Of a stretch of 44,898 nt of DNA, positions 23,857 through 30,340 are shown piece after piece; the stretch's first letter is position 1; each line of letters opens with the position of its first letter. The notes beneath the pieces were generated by a model. That model was not told the DNA's origin. It worked only from the letters and a program-made list of their open reading frames with translations, and did no database searches. The DNA is taken from positions 1 through 44,898 of the IMG/VR virus record IMGVR_UViG_3300039191_000672. The stretch is one strand, 5' to 3'. A program made the translations under genes and the position numbers. This DNA comes from a virus.

Positions 23857-24887
23857 GTGTAGTAGGAGCAGATAGTCCTGCTTTTTATAATGCAGAGGGA
23901 AACATAGAAAAGACAGCCGGAGTTCAGGGAATAGATATCCCGGCCCTGGCATTAAGAATTAATAGACAGAATCTAAAAATTGAATCAGCATCAGCACTAA
24001 CTGCCGCAGACAATGATGGCAGTTTTTCTAGTTTTGCGATGGGTACTGATTATTATATCTATGCATGTCAGCCAGCTGATGGAATTGAACCAGATTTTGT
24101 ACTTTCAGCTAACTCTACTTATCCAGATGCAATACCTTCTGGTGTTACTCCCAGTGCTGATAATACTCGCAAAATCGGTGGTTTTCACTATGGCCGGGTA
24201 AGGAATAGTTCAACAGTTTCTGATGTATCAGAGAGTATTGTTCCGAACTCAGTCTGGGACCTTGTTAATCGTCCGAAATGTTCCCCTGAGGGGATGGCTA
24301 AGGTCGGTAACCTATGGGTTGATATTTATCTGGCCGGCGATGATGGCAACGGCGGTGTTGAGTCTAAGTATAACGCTACACCTATCACCGGTACAGAAGG
24401 ACTTAGTTGGTATAGTTTCGCTGAGAGATTTGCTAAGGTAGATAAGAGAATGGCATCAATGTCAGAATGGACAGCGTTAGCTCAGGGCAGTCCCCAGGGT
24501 AATGATGGTGATAACGTCAATGCTTGGTCTAATACATCAAACAGTGGTAGAGCATCAACTGGTACTGTAACAAATGCTATCAGTAATTATAATATTGTTG
24601 ATTGTGCCGGTAATGTTTGGGAATGGCTTGATGAAGTTTCAATCAGACAGGATTCTACAAGTTGGCAGTGGTATGATCCCGCAACTGACTTCGATGAAAC
24701 AATGGAGTCCGGATGGGACCAGCTTGGTGATATGTATCTCCCTAATGCAGATGGCCTTTCAGCTTTCCGCGCCGGTGGCTATTGGGCTGATGGTGTTCAC
24801 TGTGGTGCTCGTGCGTTGGGCCTGAGCCGCAGGCCTTGGCACGTGAACTCGTATATCGGGTCTCGTGGTGTCTGTGATCCTCTGTAA
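23850..24887 (+). CDS. DGR target: diversified lectin-fold tail-fibre protein
   Basis: 345 residues. The C-terminal half has the C-type lectin/FGE-sulfatase-like fold used by DGR targets: MASMSEWTALAQGSPQG, then DCAGNVWEWLDE (about 250-262), and FRAGGYWADGVHCGARAL to the end. The last 41 residues are the variable repeat plus four residues. The N-terminal half (about 1-130) is a probable trimerising or attachment part without a motif I know. It should display the variable residues on the receptor-binding face of the tail fibre. GGGGTGA ribosome site; overlaps the previous gene. No transmembrane segment. Confidence 0.9.
   Translation: MLSVVGADSPAFYNAEGNIEKTAGVQGIDIPALALRINRQNLKIESASALTAADNDGSFSSFAMGTDYYIYACQPADGIEPDFVLSANSTYPDAIPSGVTPSADNTRKIGGFHYGRVRNSSTVSDVSESIVPNSVWDLVNRPKCSPEGMAKVGNLWVDIYLAGDDGNGGVESKYNATPITGTEGLSWYSFAERFAKVDKRMASMSEWTALAQGSPQGNDGDNVNAWSNTSNSGRASTGTVTNAISNYNIVDCAGNVWEWLDEVSIRQDSTSWQWYDPATDFDETMESGWDQLGDMYLPNADGLSAFRAGGYWADGVHCGARALGLSRRPWHVNSYIGSRGVCDPL
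24764..24876 (+). repeat. DGR variable repeat (VR)
   Basis: 113 bp matching the template repeat at 25290-25402 at all 91 non-adenine positions. Twelve of the 22 template adenines are changed (six to G, counted with others to C or T). In protein terms nine of ten adenine-bearing variable codons differ. It ends 11 bases before the end of the target gene; the fully identical 3' part (ATCGGGTCTCGTGGTGTC) is where mutagenic homing would start. Confidence 0.95.
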
Positions 24888-24931
24888 TTCGTAATTTGAT
24901 AATCTGTCTTTTTATTAAGGTGTGAATATTT

Positions 24932-25267
24932 ATCAAAAATCTAACAATACATCAAAAAGTATATGATCTTATGGTTTGGTTTTTCCCGATCGTAGATAAC
25001 TTTCCAAAGTATGAAAAATTTGTACTTTGTACACAGATTAAGAACTCTGTACTTGATATCTCAAAAATTATTATTGAAGCAAATAAAACCAGAGGTAGCA
25101 AAGTTAGATTTCTACATCGGATTGATGTCAGACTTGAACAGTTAAGAATGCTAATTAGGTTTGCTCATGAAAGAAAATATCTAAACCATTCTAAATATGA
25201 AAATGTATCTAAAAAAGTTGATGAAGTCGGCCGAATGCTTGGTGGCTGGATAAAATCATGTGAATAA
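24932..25267 (+). CDS. avd: Avd, DGR accessory variability protein (non-canonical start)
   Basis: About 111 residues. Four-helix-bundle family: VYDLMVWFFPIVDNFPKYEK, then SKVRFLHRIDVRLEQLRMLI and EVGRMLGGWI, matching the helix pattern and the VGR-LG-W end of the Bordetella phage Avd. It forms a basic pentamer that binds the RT and template RNA. The first ATG (24971) lies inside helix 1 and has no ribosome site. AAGGTG at 24916-24921 points to ATA 24926 or ATC 24932; the stop TGA at 24923 closes the frame, so no ATG/GTG/TTG exists before 24971. Confidence 0.85.
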   Translation: MKNLTIHQKVYDLMVWFFPIVDNFPKYEKFVLCTQIKNSVLDISKIIIEANKTRGSKVRFLHRIDVRLEQLRMLIRFAHERKYLNHSKYENVSKKVDEVGRMLGGWIKSCE

Positions 25268-25289
25268 AATTTTGGGGTTAAGAGCGTTT

Positions 25290-25402
25290 TTTCCACGCCG
25301 GTGGCAATTGGAATGATGGTGTTCACTGTGGTGCTCGTGCGTTGAACCTGAACAACAAGCCTTGGAACGTGAACTCGAATATCGGGTCTCGTGGTGTCTG
25401 TG
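25290..25402 (+). repeat. DGR template repeat (TR)
   Basis: 113 bp, 23 bases after the avd stop. Translated in the target frame it has eight AAC/AAT codons, all but one changed in the VR. Invariant residues use codons without A (CGT, GGT, GCC, TGT, TTG), although arginine in this genome is mostly AGA. It is copied into cDNA by the RT with errors at adenines and replaces the VR. Confidence 0.95.
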
Positions 25403-25583
25403 CTCTTCATGCAAAAATCTTTCAGACAGTAGTGGTTACGGCCACTGCTGCAGTGTTTCTAGTAATGAGGAACAGGCTTTTAATCCCTGCTGAGATACTT
25501 TTTTAAGTCAATCCAGCAAAAAATTTAGATTGCTGGCCAGGCAGTAAGTATTGAAAGATAGAAAATTGTCACAGTCAGCGACT

Positions 25584-25615
25584 GCCCGTTCTCATTTGAG
25601 CGGGCTTTTAATTTT
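25584..25615 (+). terminator. Terminator-like hairpin between template RNA and RT gene
   Basis: GCCCGTTC pairs with GAGCGGGC (eight pairs with one G-T), loop TCATTT, then TTTTAATTTT. It would end the template RNA here and lower expression of the RT, whose start is 32 bases downstream. Confidence 0.6.
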
Positions 25616-25646
25616 CACCCAAATATAGAGAAAGTGGTGAGATAAT

Positions 25647-26759
25647 ATTCCAAAAAAATTTAAGAATTCATATCCAAAAATATACGATTTTGAGAACCTA
25701 TACATTTCTTATGAAAATGCTAGAAAATCTAAACGATATACTAACCAGGTCCTTAAATTTACCAATCAACTAGAAAGCAATTTAATTAATCTACAGAACC
25801 AACTTATTTGGAAAGAGTATTTACCTGGCGAATATCATCAATTTTATGTCTATGAACCTAAGCAGCGTTTAGTTATGGCACTTCCTTTTGAGGATAGAGT
25901 GGTCCAGTGGGCGGTATATAGAAATCTAAACCCTATATTCGATAAGACTTTTTATGAGCATAGCTGCGCCTGTCGGATTGGCAAAGGTACTCATTATGCA
26001 GCGGACCAGCTGCAGCACTGGATGAGAAAACTTGATAGAAGTCCAGGAGAAACTTATTATCTTAAAGCTGATGTTGCAAAATATTTTTACCGAATAGATC
26101 ACAGAACTCTTTTTGAAATTATCAAAAGAAAGATTAGCTGCAGAGATACCTTAGAGTTGATCTGGAAGATAATTAAAAAAGATGATGGTGAATTTGGAAT
26201 ACATCTCGGCGATCATTACTTTGAACAAGGGAAAATTAAGGGGATAGGAATCCCGATCGGTAATTTAACCAGTCAGCTTTTTGCAAATGTTTATCTCGAC
26301 TTCATGGATAAGTTTATAAAGCATAATCTAAGAGCTAAACACTACGTCAGATATATGGATGATTTCGTTATTCTGGGAAAACCAAAGAAAGAACTACATA
26401 CTATCAGACAGGAAATAGAAATATTTCTTGCTGATTACTTAAAACTTGAACTTAACAACAAAACTACTGTTGATAATATATGGAATGGTATAGATTTTTG
26501 CGGATATGTTACTTATCCACCATACCGAAAATTGAGAAAGAGTACAAAAAGAAAACTAAAAAGACGGCTTAAATATCTTCAAAAGAAGTACTATAAAGAG
26601 GAGGTGGGAATAGATGAAATAAATGCCAGTGTACAAAGTTACTTGGGAATATTGAAACATTGTGATAGTCATAATCTCACAATGTCAGTTATTGGCCAGT
26701 TGGAAGATGAAATACTTAATCAACTAGATTTAGAGGACGCTCTAGAACAAAGAAGTTGA
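25647..26759 (+). CDS. DGR reverse transcriptase (ATT start)
   Basis: About 370 residues. Motif A ADVAKYF with D142, the DGR signature IPIGNLTSQ (202-210) and the active site YMDDF (236-240) are all present. The conserved N-terminus (PKKFKNSYPKIYDFENLYIS, then PGEYHQFYVYEPKQR) lies upstream of the first ATG (25875), so that ATG cannot be the true start. TGA at 25638 closes the frame; only GAT AAT ATT CCA AAA follow, and ATT 25647, six bases after GGTGA, stands where relatives have the ATG of MPKK. It copies TR RNA with errors at adenines, together with Avd. Confidence 0.93.
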   Translation: MPKKFKNSYPKIYDFENLYISYENARKSKRYTNQVLKFTNQLESNLINLQNQLIWKEYLPGEYHQFYVYEPKQRLVMALPFEDRVVQWAVYRNLNPIFDKTFYEHSCACRIGKGTHYAADQLQHWMRKLDRSPGETYYLKADVAKYFYRIDHRTLFEIIKRKISCRDTLELIWKIIKKDDGEFGIHLGDHYFEQGKIKGIGIPIGNLTSQLFANVYLDFMDKFIKHNLRAKHYVRYMDDFVILGKPKKELHTIRQEIEIFLADYLKLELNNKTTVDNIWNGIDFCGYVTYPPYRKLRKSTKRKLKRRLKYLQKKYYKEEVGIDEINASVQSYLGILKHCDSHNLTMSVIGQLEDEILNQLDLEDALEQRS

Positions 26760-26822
26760 TGCAATATACAGATAAGCAAATACTTTTGCCTTGTAGTGGG
26801 GCTTGTTTTGAGGTGAAAACAC

Positions 26823-27284
26823 GTGAATGCAAAATGGAGACCGTTTACAGACGAAATAATTTATTATTGGAACAAATTTTTTGAGCATACATTTATAAAA
26901 AGTTTTCTCGCGGTGGGGGGCACATTGCTGACTATGATATTTGGAGATATGAATGCAGCTATGCAGGGTTTTTTAATTTTGTTGGCGGCAGATTATACAA
27001 CAGGAATTATAAAAGCAAGTAAAAAAGGTCAGTTATCAAGCTGGATGTCCCGGAAAGGTTGGGGGAAAATAGCAACATATTCAATCGTTATTTCTCTTGG
27101 CCATCTTGTAACTCAAATAGGAATGGCCGGCATGAGAGATTTTGTGCTTTTATGGGCCGGAGCTACTGAAGCAATTTCAATTTTAGAAAATTGTGATGAA
27201 CTTGGTGTTGCTATACCTGAATTCATGCGCGAGAAACTTTTAAGAACAAAAGAAAATAAATTTGGAGAGGAGATAAAACAATGA
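26823..27284 (+). CDS. Phage holin (phage_holin_4 type)
   Basis: 153 residues, GTG start after GAGGTGA. Hydrophobic segments at about 27-45, 47-65, 86-103 and 105-125, with the family motif AADYTTGIIKASKKGQLSSW between them. It makes the holes that let the amidase reach the wall at the end of infection. Its stop overlaps the amidase ATG. Confidence 0.87.
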   Translation: MNAKWRPFTDEIIYYWNKFFEHTFIKSFLAVGGTLLTMIFGDMNAAMQGFLILLAADYTTGIIKASKKGQLSSWMSRKGWGKIATYSIVISLGHLVTQIGMAGMRDFVLLWAGATEAISILENCDELGVAIPEFMREKLLRTKENKFGEEIKQ

Positions 27285-27760
27285 AAGTGGTAGATGTAAG
27301 AGATAAATTACCAACTCATAATTCAAAAAAATATCCAACCAGACCAATTTCAGCTATATATTATGTAGCAGTGCATCATAGCCTTACAGATAATATGCCT
27401 GGAGGTGAAGATATTTATGCTTTTGCCAGGTATCATGTAAATAATTTAGACTGGCCGGGCATTGGATATCACTATGTAATTGATGCGGATGGAACTGTTT
27501 ATAAAACTAATGCAGCCAAAACAAAAAGTTATCATGTAGGAAAACATAATCAGTCAGCATTAGGTGTCTGCCTGGTTGGTGATTTCCGTGACTATGATCC
27601 AACAAGTAAACAGTACAAGGCGCTTGTTGATTTATTGAAAACATTGCAAAATGCTTATGGTATTACTACTGAAAACATCAAAGGTCACAGTGAATTTGAA
27701 GGTTATCAGTGGAAAAAGTGTCCGGAAATAGACATGGACCAGTTAAGAAAAGAGGTTTAA
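27281..27760 (+). CDS. Endolysin: N-acetylmuramoyl-L-alanine amidase (Amidase_2)
   Basis: 159 residues, one PGRP/amidase_2 domain like T7 lysozyme. Zinc ligands: VAVHHSL (His near 32), GHSEF (His near 139) and KCPE (Cys near 148); GIGYHYVIDADGTVY is the conserved core strand. It cuts the bond between muramic acid and the stem peptide. There is no signal peptide and no separate wall-binding domain, so release depends on the holin just upstream. The missing binding domain is usual for endolysins of outer-membrane hosts. Confidence 0.93.
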   Translation: MKVVDVRDKLPTHNSKKYPTRPISAIYYVAVHHSLTDNMPGGEDIYAFARYHVNNLDWPGIGYHYVIDADGTVYKTNAAKTKSYHVGKHNQSALGVCLVGDFRDYDPTSKQYKALVDLLKTLQNAYGITTENIKGHSEFEGYQWKKCPEIDMDQLRKEV

Positions 27761-27764
27761 TAAT

Positions 27765-27977
27765 ATGACTGAAAATGAAAAGAAAGAATTAAAAGGGAGA
27801 TTACTTTCATTTGTTTCTAGAAAGTTTCTGATAGCTCTAGTTATTTTGATAGCTTCTACTGTAATGGTCATGAAAGATCAATTAAATGCAACTCAGTGGC
27901 TTAGCATAGTTACTGCAGATCTTATAACTTATGATTTTTCAAATGCTTACTCAAAAAAAGCAAAGAAAGGGTGGTAA
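27765..27977 (+). CDS. Small membrane protein, lysis cluster
   Basis: 70 residues with two short hydrophobic segments (FLIALVILIASTVMVM and the weaker LNATQWLSIVTADLITY). It lies four bases after the amidase stop. Could be a second holin or holin regulator; nothing in the sequence decides. Confidence 0.65.
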   Translation: MTENEKKELKGRLLSFVSRKFLIALVILIASTVMVMKDQLNATQWLSIVTADLITYDFSNAYSKKAKKGW

Positions 27978-27978
27978 T

Positions 27979-28392
27979 TTGAAAACCAAAACTAAGATTA
28001 TATTAATTGTAATAGCTGTAATAATTGCTTTGGCATTGCTGTTTTTTGTAGGCAAAGAAATTGCTGCAGGTTTTGCAGCTGTATTAGGTATTTTCGGTTT
28101 TAGTGGTAAAAAAGCTCTTAAGGAAAGATCTGATGAAATCAGTAAAAAAGCTGATCAGGAAAAAGAAATAACTGAAGATGTAGAAAATAATATTGATGAT
28201 CGTATAGCTAAAGATGAGCAGCTGCAGCGGGATGATAAAAAAAGAGCCAAAATTGCCGAGGATTTAGAAAAAGAAGATGAAGATAGGGAAGAACGATTAA
28301 AAAAGATTGATCAGGAACAGGAAGAAAGAAGAAAAAAAGGTAAAGAGTTAAGTGCCAGGCTGGAAGAATTAAAAGGGGATGGTGAAAATTAA
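27979..28392 (+). CDS. Membrane-anchored coiled-coil protein, possible inner-membrane spanin
   Basis: 137 residues; TTG start after AAAGGGTGG. One N-terminal membrane anchor (IILIVIAVIIALALLFFVG) then a glycine/alanine stretch and a long charged coiled coil (about 45-130). This is the plan of Rz-type i-spanins, but the family is too variable to prove it. It is followed directly by a secreted coiled-coil protein, as expected for a spanin pair in a host with two membranes. Confidence 0.6.
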   Translation: MKTKTKIILIVIAVIIALALLFFVGKEIAAGFAAVLGIFGFSGKKALKERSDEISKKADQEKEITEDVENNIDDRIAKDEQLQRDDKKRAKIAEDLEKEDEDREERLKKIDQEQEERRKKGKELSARLEELKGDGEN

Positions 28393-28858
28393 AAAAATAC
28401 TGATTATTATTATAACCTTAATTTTGTTATCCTTCCCTGGACAGATAAATGCCGAAGATCAATCCGATGTGAGCTATCAAAAGCTTTTAGAGAGAAATCA
28501 AGAATTAACTAAAATAGCTGAAGGCTTTAAACAAAATTGGCAGGAAGCAGAAAAAAATATTGATGAATTGCAAAAAGAAAATAAAGACTTAGCTACTAAA
28601 AAAAATAAATTCAAAACTTTATATGAGCAGGAAAGAGAAGATAAAAAAGAATATAGACAATTATATTTAAGATCTCAGGAAGACTTGAAGAAAACTTTAG
28701 ATTCAAATAAAAGACTACATTCTTATATTGATAGCTTGAACGAGACTATAGACAATTACTTGAATAGAACTGATATATCTGTATCAACCAGTATTGGTAT
28801 AAATGCTAAGAATCCGGAAGAGAGCTTGTTCATAGTAGGCTTTGAGTTCGGACTTTAA
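28382..28858 (+). CDS. Secreted coiled-coil protein, possible outer-membrane spanin partner
   Basis: About 158 residues. Signal peptide KKILIIIITLILLSFPGQINA with probable cleavage before EDQ; no lipobox cysteine. A coiled coil fills about 30-125. The end, SVSTSIGINAK and ESLFIVGFEFGL, is a beta hairpin with alternating hydrophobics and a terminal aromatic/leucine pattern like outer-membrane barrel strands. GTG 28382 or ATG 28379 may be the start, overlapping the previous gene. A bridge from coiled coil to outer membrane would suit disruption of that membrane during lysis. Confidence 0.6.
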   Translation: MKIKKILIIIITLILLSFPGQINAEDQSDVSYQKLLERNQELTKIAEGFKQNWQEAEKNIDELQKENKDLATKKNKFKTLYEQEREDKKEYRQLYLRSQEDLKKTLDSNKRLHSYIDSLNETIDNYLNRTDISVSTSIGINAKNPEESLFIVGFEFGL

Positions 28859-28885
28859 ATAAATAACTTTGTAGCGGAGGTAAAT

Positions 28886-29116
28886 ATGCAATATTTAATG
28901 TTTTTACTACTAATTATTTTAGATTTGATTTTTAGTGCTGGGACTTCATATTTTGTTTTAACTAAAAAAATGAAGAAAATAGATAGAAATTCTAGCTGCG
29001 GGACTGGAAGTATTGGAGAAGCAATTTTTGCTTGGATAATTGTTGTTGTACTCTTTATAGTTTTACTTGCTGTTTATGGTTCATTATTATATTGGATAAT
29101 GTTTCTTTTAATTTAA
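28886..29116 (+). CDS. Small two-pass membrane protein
   Basis: 76 residues with GGAGGT upstream. Two hydrophobic segments (LMFLLLIILDLIFSAG and WIIVVVLFIVLLAVYGSLLY) around a short charged loop with one cysteine. Lies at the end of the lysis cluster. No known family. Confidence 0.62.
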   Translation: MQYLMFLLLIILDLIFSAGTSYFVLTKKMKKIDRNSSCGTGSIGEAIFAWIIVVVLFIVLLAVYGSLLYWIMFLLI

Positions 29117-29127
29117 AGGAGGTCATT

Positions 29128-29340
29128 GTGGCCATTTTAAAAGTTTTACTCATTGTTTTAATTTCCATTATCATTTCCGGGTTACAAAGCTATTCGGTGT
29201 ACAAGTGGCTGTTAAGCGGAGATCATCAAGCACCTTTTAATCCTTTTGCACCTCAACAAAATTCATTGATAGGTGCTGCAGCTGCCGGAATTGTTTTCGC
29301 AACTGTAAACACAACTATATTACACTGGATTATATTTTAA
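29128..29340 (+). CDS. Small membrane protein, end of late operon
   Basis: 70 residues from GTG 29128 after AAAGGAGGT; a longer in-frame opening upstream has no ribosome site. Two hydrophobic segments (LLIVLISIIISGL and LIGAAAAGIVFATV) with a proline-rich loop between. Holin-like in size and layout, but without a family motif. A strong terminator follows seven bases later. Confidence 0.62.
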   Translation: MAILKVLLIVLISIIISGLQSYSVYKWLLSGDHQAPFNPFAPQQNSLIGAAAAGIVFATVNTTILHWIIF

Positions 29341-29347
29341 CTATTAA

Positions 29348-29388
29348 CCTCTAGGGCGAAAGCCTTAGGGGTCTTTTTTTATTTTTTT
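29348..29388 (+). terminator. Intrinsic terminator of the late operon
   Basis: CCTCTAGGGC (29348-29357) pairs with GCCTTAGGGG (29362-29371) around a GAAA tetraloop, followed by TCTTTTTTTATTTTTTT. A textbook terminator at the end of the head-tail-DGR-lysis gene run. Confidence 0.92.
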
Positions 29389-29414
29389 AAATTATTTTTA
29401 TAAATTCATTGAAG

Positions 29415-29442
29415 TTGTGCTACATTAATGCTACACTATAAT
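29415..29442 (+). promoter_or_regulatory. Promoter with tandem operator repeats
   Basis: TTGTGC (29415-29420), 16 bp, TATAAT (29437-29442). The heptamer TGCTACA occurs twice, at 29418-29424 and 29429-29435, exactly 11 bp apart and covering the -35 and spacer. Ribbon-helix-helix proteins bind such tandem repeats, so the protein encoded next is the likely binder. Expressed apart from the late operon, thus perhaps in the lysogen. Confidence 0.6.
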
Positions 29443-29479
29443 TAATGAAACTAATTATAATTTAAAGAAGGAGTGCTAT

Positions 29480-29629
29480 ATGGATAAAAATAAAGTTATA
29501 AGAGTAAGGGTTAGCGGAAAATTTTTAGAAAGAGTCGATAATGAATCTAAAAAAAGAGGGATGACTAGAAGTGATTTTGTTAGGTTTGCATTAGAAAATA
29601 CAATCCAAAGTGGCCAAAAAAATAATTAA
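29480..29629 (+). CDS. Ribbon-helix-helix regulator (49 residues)
   Basis: MDKNKVIRVRVSGKFLERVD is the ribbon and first helix, MTRSDFVRFALENTI the second: a complete ribbon-helix-helix (CopG/Arc type) DNA-binding dimer subunit. AAGGAG stands 7 bases before the ATG. It has its own promoter with tandem heptamers, suggesting autoregulation, and precedes a secreted protein gene by 20 bases. Confidence 0.8.
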   Translation: MDKNKVIRVRVSGKFLERVDNESKKRGMTRSDFVRFALENTIQSGQKNN

Positions 29630-29649
29630 TAAGAATAGGGGCGATAATA

Positions 29650-30297
29650 ATGTTTAAAAAAATAATCTTTGTGTTTTTAGCTTTAATTATTATAGGTTTT
29701 GCAACCGGAGTTTTGAATATTAATTCTGAAAAAAATAAAATTAATAAAAACCAAAATGTAAATGCGATAGAAAATGAAAAAGATCAAGCAGTTGATTATA
29801 CTATCATTGACGATGAATTAAATTTATATGATGATGTTTTTAGATATAATTATCATATAGTTGTAAAAGGCGAACCAGGAGTAAAACAATTAAAAAAAAT
29901 TGCTCAAAAAGTAACTGAAAAAGCTAAAGATGATAAAAATTTTAATGCGTTAAGAATTTCTTTTTATGATCGCAAAGAATATGTTGGTCATGGAATAACA
30001 CTGGGAAATGTTATTTTTGCTTTAAATGGAGATTGGGGAGAAGCTCAAAATGTAGTTAGTGGTGATTATGATGTCATGGAGTTCAAATATAATTTATTAG
30101 AAAAAGATTGGAGTAAAAAATTAACTAATCAAGAAGTTGAAATTTGGTCTTACTATAAAAAATATAGTGAATCAACTAATCAAAGTCAAGATGAAATTTT
30201 CGAAACAGCTGCTAAAAAGTTCAATATGACTGCTGTAGAAGTTAAAGATATCGTATTTAAAAAAGTTTTCTGGAATGGGAATAGCAAAACTGAATAG
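29650..30297 (+). CDS. Secreted or membrane-anchored protein, possible lysogenic cargo
   Basis: 215 residues. N-terminal hydrophobic segment (IIFVFLALIIIGFATGVL) acts as anchor or signal; no cysteine follows, so not a lipoprotein. The exported part has strands (DDVFRYNYHIVVKGEPGVKQ, then NALRISFYDRKEYVGHGI) and a C-terminal helical region. I do not recognise it. It lies between the late terminator and integrase with its own promoter upstream, the usual place of genes expressed in the lysogen. Confidence 0.65.
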   Translation: MFKKIIFVFLALIIIGFATGVLNINSEKNKINKNQNVNAIENEKDQAVDYTIIDDELNLYDDVFRYNYHIVVKGEPGVKQLKKIAQKVTEKAKDDKNFNALRISFYDRKEYVGHGITLGNVIFALNGDWGEAQNVVSGDYDVMEFKYNLLEKDWSKKLTNQEVEIWSYYKKYSESTNQSQDEIFETAAKKFNMTAVEVKDIVFKKVFWNGNSKTE

Positions 30298-30306
30298 GTT
30301 CTTAAA

Positions 30307-30340
30307 TACAGGCCTTCATTATGGCCTGTAATCTTTTATA
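30307..30340. terminator. Bidirectional terminator between convergent genes
   Basis: TACAGGCC (30307-30314) and GGCCTGTA (30323-30330) pair perfectly around eight bases. Short T-rich runs follow on both strands. It covers the stop codon of the integrase gene on the minus strand. A strong inverted repeat beside a serine integrase could instead be part of attP. Confidence 0.6.

Larger units (their letters stand above)
25268..25615 (+). ncRNA. DGR template RNA (TR plus spacer)
   Basis: From the avd stop to a terminator-like hairpin, about 348 nt without ORF. After the TR come CAGTAGTGG 25427-25435 / CCACTGCTG 25442-25450, CCAGCAA 25513-25519 / TTGCTGG 25530-25536 and the hairpin at 25584-25605. 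In Bordetella phage the spacer between TR and RT folds and is required for cDNA priming; this region should be its equivalent. No separate promoter is evident, so it may be cut or terminated from the late transcript. Confidence 0.7.

Noticed and set aside
24013-24201. Alternative plus-strand ORFs inside the DGR target (also 24223, 24574)
   Set aside because: They are +1 shadows with hydrophobic, low-information sequence; the target frame has clear domain motifs throughout.
25165-25410. Minus-strand ORF covering the template repeat
   Set aside because: Arises from the A-poor template and the avd gene in reverse; no start signal and no family.
30307-30330. attP core
   Set aside because: The inverted repeat lies beside the integrase gene but is shorter than a serine-integrase attP and works well as a terminator; no partner attB is available to locate the core.
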